This document shows positions 59,529 to 64,000 of a stretch of DNA of 64,000 bases, piece after piece. Under the pieces are notes generated by a model. The model was not told where the DNA came from and did no database searches. It saw nothing but the letters and a program-made list of their open reading frames with translations. Position numbers and translations under genes: made by a program. Origin of the DNA: Clavulina sp. PMI_390 (taxonomy: Eukaryota > Basidiomycota > Agaricomycetes > Cantharellales > Hydnaceae); assembly GCA_015039315.1 (NCBI GenBank), contig WIDE01000014.1, positions 1 to 64,000 of the forward strand. Direction: 5' to 3'. Every line of letters starts with the position of its first letter. Position 1 is the stretch's first letter.

Positions 59529-61828
59529 TCAACACACCTTAATATTAGCCCACTCAATAGTCTTGTCAGATGGTCCACCGGGCCAACGTCTGCCTTTCAT
59601 TGTCCGCAGTAATCCACAAACTTGCATGAAGGCAATTAGGTGTTGAACCTTTGCTACGGTATCAAGTGGTCGATTCCCATTGAGTGTGAGCTCTCCCGCC
59701 TCTGAAATCTGCCTCCATTTCTTTTCCGCAAGGCTTTTCACGGTGCACAGCCCAAACTTGGGATCGACCAAGCGTAATACGCAAATGGCTTCGTTAGTCA
59801 GATCCCAAAATTGAGCCCTGCGGCTGTGGTGGCACGTATCACACATCCCCTCGCAATTCTCAGAGGCAGACCGTTGGCCCATGGCGTGGAGGAGCTGTCG
59901 GCGGCGGCACCAAGATGATAGACTATACTTATCAATCGCGAGCCCATCCTCCACTGTTGCTGGGATATGGTTTTGCTGGAAGAGGTTCGCTTCGTCATGA
60001 AGGCCAGCCTGCATTGTAGCGATCATTTACAGCACCCACCATATATTCGTTCTTATTTTTCCAATCTCCGACATTATATACTGCGATGGATAATCAGCTG
60101 GTTTATCAGTGTGCCGAGATGAGAAGTGAAGGAGCTACCCACACAGAATGGCATCAGCTAGGCGTCCATCCCGTCCTGCTCGGCCAGCTTCTTGGATGTA
60201 GTTCATCATGGATTTAGGGTGATCGTAATGGATGACAAATCGTGCTATGATTGGCGTAGCTGTAAGCTCAATATGAACCTCCAGTGAGACAAAGCATACC
60301 GCAAGGGTGATCAACCCCCACCCCTATAATCCCCTATAATGGGTTCATTGATGAGAGAAGGCAAGAAGAAAATCCCAGGAAGGCGAGCGCGAATGTAGAA
60401 GGGTCTCTCACGGTGGCGACAAGGATATTCAAGGAGTGATCATCGGGGTCCAACCATGCATTGAAACTGATCGGAAAAGTCAGCCAAGGCGTAAAGTATG
60501 GTCTTGTGATACCAACATTTGCTCGATTTTCTGCGATTCATTCGGCTTCCCTCGAAAATATTCTTGAGCGTTGTGTCCTTGTTCTCGAAGGAATTTCGCT
60601 AGCTCGGTGCAGTGCTTTTTCCGCCGACAATAAATAAGGCCTTTGGTTCCCTTACGACGACTCGAGTTCAGGAGATCGCGGACTTGATTCTTACGGCTAT
60701 CTCTGCACCATAAAACAGCGTAGCGAAGGTTTGGGCGGTCGAGATCGCCTCGAACTATGGTGCATTTCTCGATGTGGAAGCGGCGGATGAGTCCCTCCAT
60801 GTCACGAGGAGTAATCGTCGCCGTGAAGCAGCAGAAAGGGACCCCTTCGAGACGAGAGATGGTAAAATAAAATTCTCGGAGAATATTGGTCGACTCACCA
60901 GGGAAATTCTTCCTCAGGCTTTCGAGCGTTCCATACTGTTCGCGAAAGTCGGCATTTGTCTGTAATTGTGATAATTACCTTTTACCAACGATATCTCCTT
61001 TGAGGTAGAATTGAAGCCTACCTCCAGAATATAATGGGTCTCATCAACGACGAATCGAGCGATGGCGTTTCTTTCGTACAAATCGGACATATCGGCAAAT
61101 CGCGCGAAGAAGCTCTCCAGTGTGATGTAGAGCAGGGGACAGTCGCCTGCCAGTAATCTTGCATGGGTCTCTCGGTTGTCCGGACTGTTTCCATATAACC
61201 TGTGAAGTAACGTAAGATCTGTGAGTGTCGTTGCGGATGACGAGCTGGTCTAGGCTACACTGCGCACGCACCTCCCTACGTGTTCCCCGAAACCAGCTCT
61301 AACCATCGAAGTGTACTGGTCTTCAATGAGGTCCTTTAGGGGCGAAATGACAATAGTGATACCGGCAGTAGCCAAAGCTGCAAGCTAGCGGCACGTAAGT
61401 AATAAAGAAGCGGGCTGTGGTTCTGAATAAACAATAAAAACCCACTTGGTAGCATAGGGATTTACCCCCTCCTGTGCGCAAGATTACAAAAGTATCATGG
61501 TTACTAAGTATGGCTTCTACTGCCTCCTCTTGCTATACCCAGTATAATTGGACGCCACCATTAATTCCGGATAACTGAGCGATGAAAACAACACTGATGG
61601 AGACTCACACCAGGCAAGAACGCTTGACGCCCAAACTTTCCGAGTTCGGCTAATAGATCCACATCACAGCGTCGGGGAATCGGATAAAACTCTGGAGCGA
61701 GCGATCGCTGTTGTGAGTCAGTGCTAACATCGCATGAGTCCTAACGGGAAATAGAGGGAGACATCAGGCGAAACCACAGTCTCAATGCCTCAATCACTGA
61801 CGACAGGAGGCGACGGCACATGCGCCAT
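59529..61828 (-). CDS. RecQ-type ATP-dependent DNA helicase, atypical motif II
   Basis: Superfamily 2 helicase of the RecQ family, roughly 600 residues in more than ten short exons. Motif [14 protein letters not shown] (about 61460-61520), Ia [12 protein letters not shown], motif II VVDETH (about 61045-61060; usual DEAH), motif III FTATIT, motif [13 protein letters not shown], motif V spliced from AT plus [10 protein letters not shown] and [13 protein letters not shown], motif [13 protein letters not shown] RecQ zinc-binding region follows ([17 protein letters not shown]) with a winged-helix-like tail. The aromatic loop normally reading SQWGHDFR is only ADFR here. The start is uncertain: ATG at 61826-61828 joined to the exon ending [15 protein letters not shown] is the best option. 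Whether it is catalytically competent is unclear. Confidence 0.75.
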
Positions 61829-62133
61829 CAATTGAGGATAGGATGAGGGCACACTCCTAGATTAACATGTGCTCTATATGTGGTGTAGCTCAGACCAACC
61901 CCACGAGGAGATCGATCTCTGACTATCGCTCACGTGATACTTCTCCAACAATTTCACAAACTCAAGGCATATACCATGGCAAAGGATTCTCAAGGCTGCT
62001 ACGGGACGGTATGTAGCAGCGTAGAAAGCATGCATTGAGACTGAGGTCATGCGGACATGGAGCATAGAGGTGTTTGAAGGACAACAGTACGATCTGCATA
62101 CGACGAAGATAAGAAACGTAGAAGAACAAGCTA
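61829..62133. other. Intergenic region, 305 bp
   Basis: Upstream of the RecQ gene and downstream of RPL4, both on the minus strand. CACGTG lies near 61931. No gene is seen. Confidence 0.35.
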
Positions 62134-63635
62134 TCAAGGAGCAAACAGGGTAGCAAGGAACTCTTTCCCAGCAGCCTTGGGCTTCTTGGAACCCTTCTTG
62201 CGTGCGCCGGCGGCAGCTTTTTGGCGTGCTGATGAGAAAAAGCAACATGAATAATTGATTTGTGTGAATGCGCAAAAGTGATACACTTACCCAACTCGTT
62301 CGCCTTTTGGGTCTTGGCGTAAGGGTTGAGACGGTAAAGAGCCGACTTGTTGACGAGAGGGTTCTTTTTGATGGTACGACCACGGGCGTTGAGCTCAACA
62401 TCCTTTGCAGGACGAACGATCGACTGGATCTCATCAGAGTTGATGATGCGGGTCACGTCGGGGTTGGTGATCTTTGAGGTGGGCAGGCTGCACGAAGGTA
62501 TTAGATTCGCTAAATGATAAAGAGTAACTCAGATACTCACAAGTAGTCCTTCTTCTGGACAGAGGCCTTGTCAAAGGTACCATAGATCTCATCGAGGAGC
62601 GCGAAGGCGCTCTCGGTCCAGATGATGAAGCGTCCAAGGTGGCCACCGGGGGCAAGCTGGAGAAGGTTCAGCCTGCGGACGTTGGCAACCTCAACACCGG
62701 GCAAGTTGCGGAAAGCCTTGGCGATTCCAGCATCCTCGCCGTAGACAACGAGGGGACCACGGCGCTGGCGGTGGCGCCTGTTCCTCATCTTGCCCTTGCC
62801 GGCACGCAGCTTGCGGGAGTTGGAAACCTTGACGACATCGGCGTGGGCACCGAGCTCCTTGAGGAGAGCTACGGCCTCCTTGGTCTTGGAGAACTTCTCA
62901 ACAGACGAAGGGATGACGAGAGGAACTTCCTCGACCTGCTCGATGCGGTGACCACGGGCGAGAACGAGGGCAGGGAGAGCGGAGGCAGCCAGAGCAGAGA
63001 CGACGGCAAATCGGCGCTGGTTCTGGTTAACCTTGACGTGCCACTTGCGCCAGGTCTTGGTAGGAGCGAACATGCGGCCACCACGGCACATGTTACCGAA
63101 CGCAGCCTACGATTCGTTCGAAACGACAAACGGACTGTCAGCATTTGCTTAAAGACGGAAGAAACAGCAGAGGAATATAATGTACCTGACCAGATCGGTG
63201 GGTACCAGAGCCACCGACACGGGGGATACGAGCAACAGCACGACCGGTACCCCACGACTCAGCAGAGGTCTGGTGACCAGCCTTCTCGCTCACGGAGTAG
63301 GCCTGGCGCTTGTTCTTGGCAATGCTCTCTGTGATCGGAACACGAAGTTCAGAGGTAAGGAATCAGGATATAGAGCGGCATTCATAATAGACGCACTGTG
63401 CACTTGCTGAACCACATCAAGACGGATTGGCGCGGTAAGGACGGCAGGGAGGGTGAGGGAGGAGGTGCTCGCTATATAGTCAAACGTCGATCAAGATGTA
63501 GCCCACAGAGTATGGAGAGCATGTATATCAACGAACCGCCAGAGCCGTGGACAGAGACAGTAGGGCGACTATAAGATCAAAATCCAGTCAGAAATACGCA
63601 GAAATTGGCAGCTACAGATAGACGTACGACGCCAT
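62134..63635 (-). CDS. RPL4: 60S ribosomal protein uL4 (RPL4)
   Basis: Large-subunit protein lining the peptide exit tunnel, 371 residues. Exons (minus order): 63628-63635, 63537-63568, 63397-63471, 63186-63328, 62541-63106, 62291-62487, 62134-62228. The start MASRPTVSV is typical. The internal loop block with [53 protein letters not shown] and the C-terminal [14 protein letters not shown] and [12 protein letters not shown] are present. Strong codon bias and a Lys-rich tail ([15 protein letters not shown]) fit a highly expressed ribosomal gene. Exon 1 holds only 8 coding nt, a common layout for ribosomal protein genes. Confidence 0.97.
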
Positions 63636-64000
63636 TTTGTTGCTGTAGAAAAGTAAGGTCAGTTGCGCGAACTAAGCGCTTGTCACTCGTGCCAGTCACA
63701 ACTGCAAGTCACTCATCGTTTTGTGTTGGAACATATGCTTTCTTGTGTTTCAGCTTCTTAGTGTGAGCACTCTTTCCGAGTCCTTTATTTCCCTTATTCT
63801 ATTCTTTCAAGTGATGAGAAAGAGTGCTCCCACTCGATTTAACCCAGCTCGTCGACAGGCGGGAGTAACGCCCCACGCTATCAAAGCAGCCTATGAGATA
63901 ACGTTTTCTCTGATTTCCATTTGAATCGTTTTCGTCGCACCCGCCCATTCGTGTTAACTGACTCGGATCGTTCGCTGACACCAGGCTCTATATCCACGTT
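63636..64000. other. Upstream region of RPL4 to window end
   Basis: 365 bp that must include the RPL4 promoter. TTTCCCTTATTCTATTC-type pyrimidine tracts lie around 63775-63805. A 67-codon frame (63721-63924) has no motif and is not called. Confidence 0.35.

Noticed and set aside
63721..63924. 67-codon frame upstream of RPL4
   Set aside because: Lies in the RPL4 promoter region and shows no motif.
1..64000. CRISPR array, prophage or bacterial operon
   Set aside because: The window is eukaryotic throughout, with spliceosomal introns in all called protein genes; no spaced direct repeats were seen.

Overview
This window is nuclear DNA from a filamentous fungus, most probably an agaricomycete basidiomycete. 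The signs are: genes cut by many short introns (mostly 45-80 nt, GT-AG), short intergenic spacers, divergent and convergent neighbours, an intron-bearing tRNA, fungus-specific families (MICOS MIC60, a Zn2Cys6 regulator, Pho84-type phosphate symporters) and a strikingly high number of very small exons. I cannot name the species. No CRISPR array, operon, phage or clearly intact transposon is visible.

Layout. 1-90: tRNA-Thr(CGT) with an 11-nt intron. 91-5788: long stretch without a gene I can support. 5789-23423: a phosphate-transporter block, with one Pho84-like gene (5789-8157), then an Atg22-like vacuolar transporter on the minus strand (8812-11728) divergent from MIC60 (11955-14182), then three further Pho84-like genes in direct tandem (15244-17423, 18078-20253, 21198-23423). 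23720-30000: FRA10AC1-type splicing-associated protein, a cytochrome-b5-domain protein (minus), and a divergent G-protein alpha subunit. 30538-33447: APC-type amino-acid permease. 33591-38995 (minus): the 5'-3' exoribonuclease XRN1, divergent from F-actin capping protein beta (39205-40345). 40503-41430 (minus): PPIL3-type cyclophilin. 41510-42878: LEU5/SLC25A16-like mitochondrial carrier. 43166-47300: galactokinase (minus) and aldose 1-epimerase (plus) sharing a 201-bp divergent promoter. 48453-50250: alpha/beta hydrolase. 51820-55277 (minus): Zn2Cys6 transcription factor. 55606-57425 (minus): type II membrane O-fucosyltransferase-like protein. 57706-59298: low-complexity protein of unknown role. 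59529-about 61828 (minus): RecQ-type helicase. 62134-63635 (minus): ribosomal protein uL4 (RPL4).

Functional themes. Four phosphate:proton symporter paralogues with the same exon architecture form a local nutrient-uptake array. Galactokinase and mutarotase are consecutive entry steps of galactose (Leloir) metabolism and look co-regulated. XRN1, FRA10AC1 and RPL4 belong to RNA turnover, splicing and translation.

The main unusual signals are: (i) micro-exons of 7, 10, 11, 12, 13 and 14 nt, and initiator exons carrying only 3, 4 or 8 coding nt, in at least six genes; (ii) a G-alpha without the catalytic switch-II glutamine and without N-terminal lipidation residues; and (iii) a RecQ helicase with DETH instead of DEAH and a degraded aromatic-rich loop. 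Gene structures were assembled by hand from reading frame, splice consensus and family similarity; exon lengths were checked for phase wherever exon coordinates are listed.
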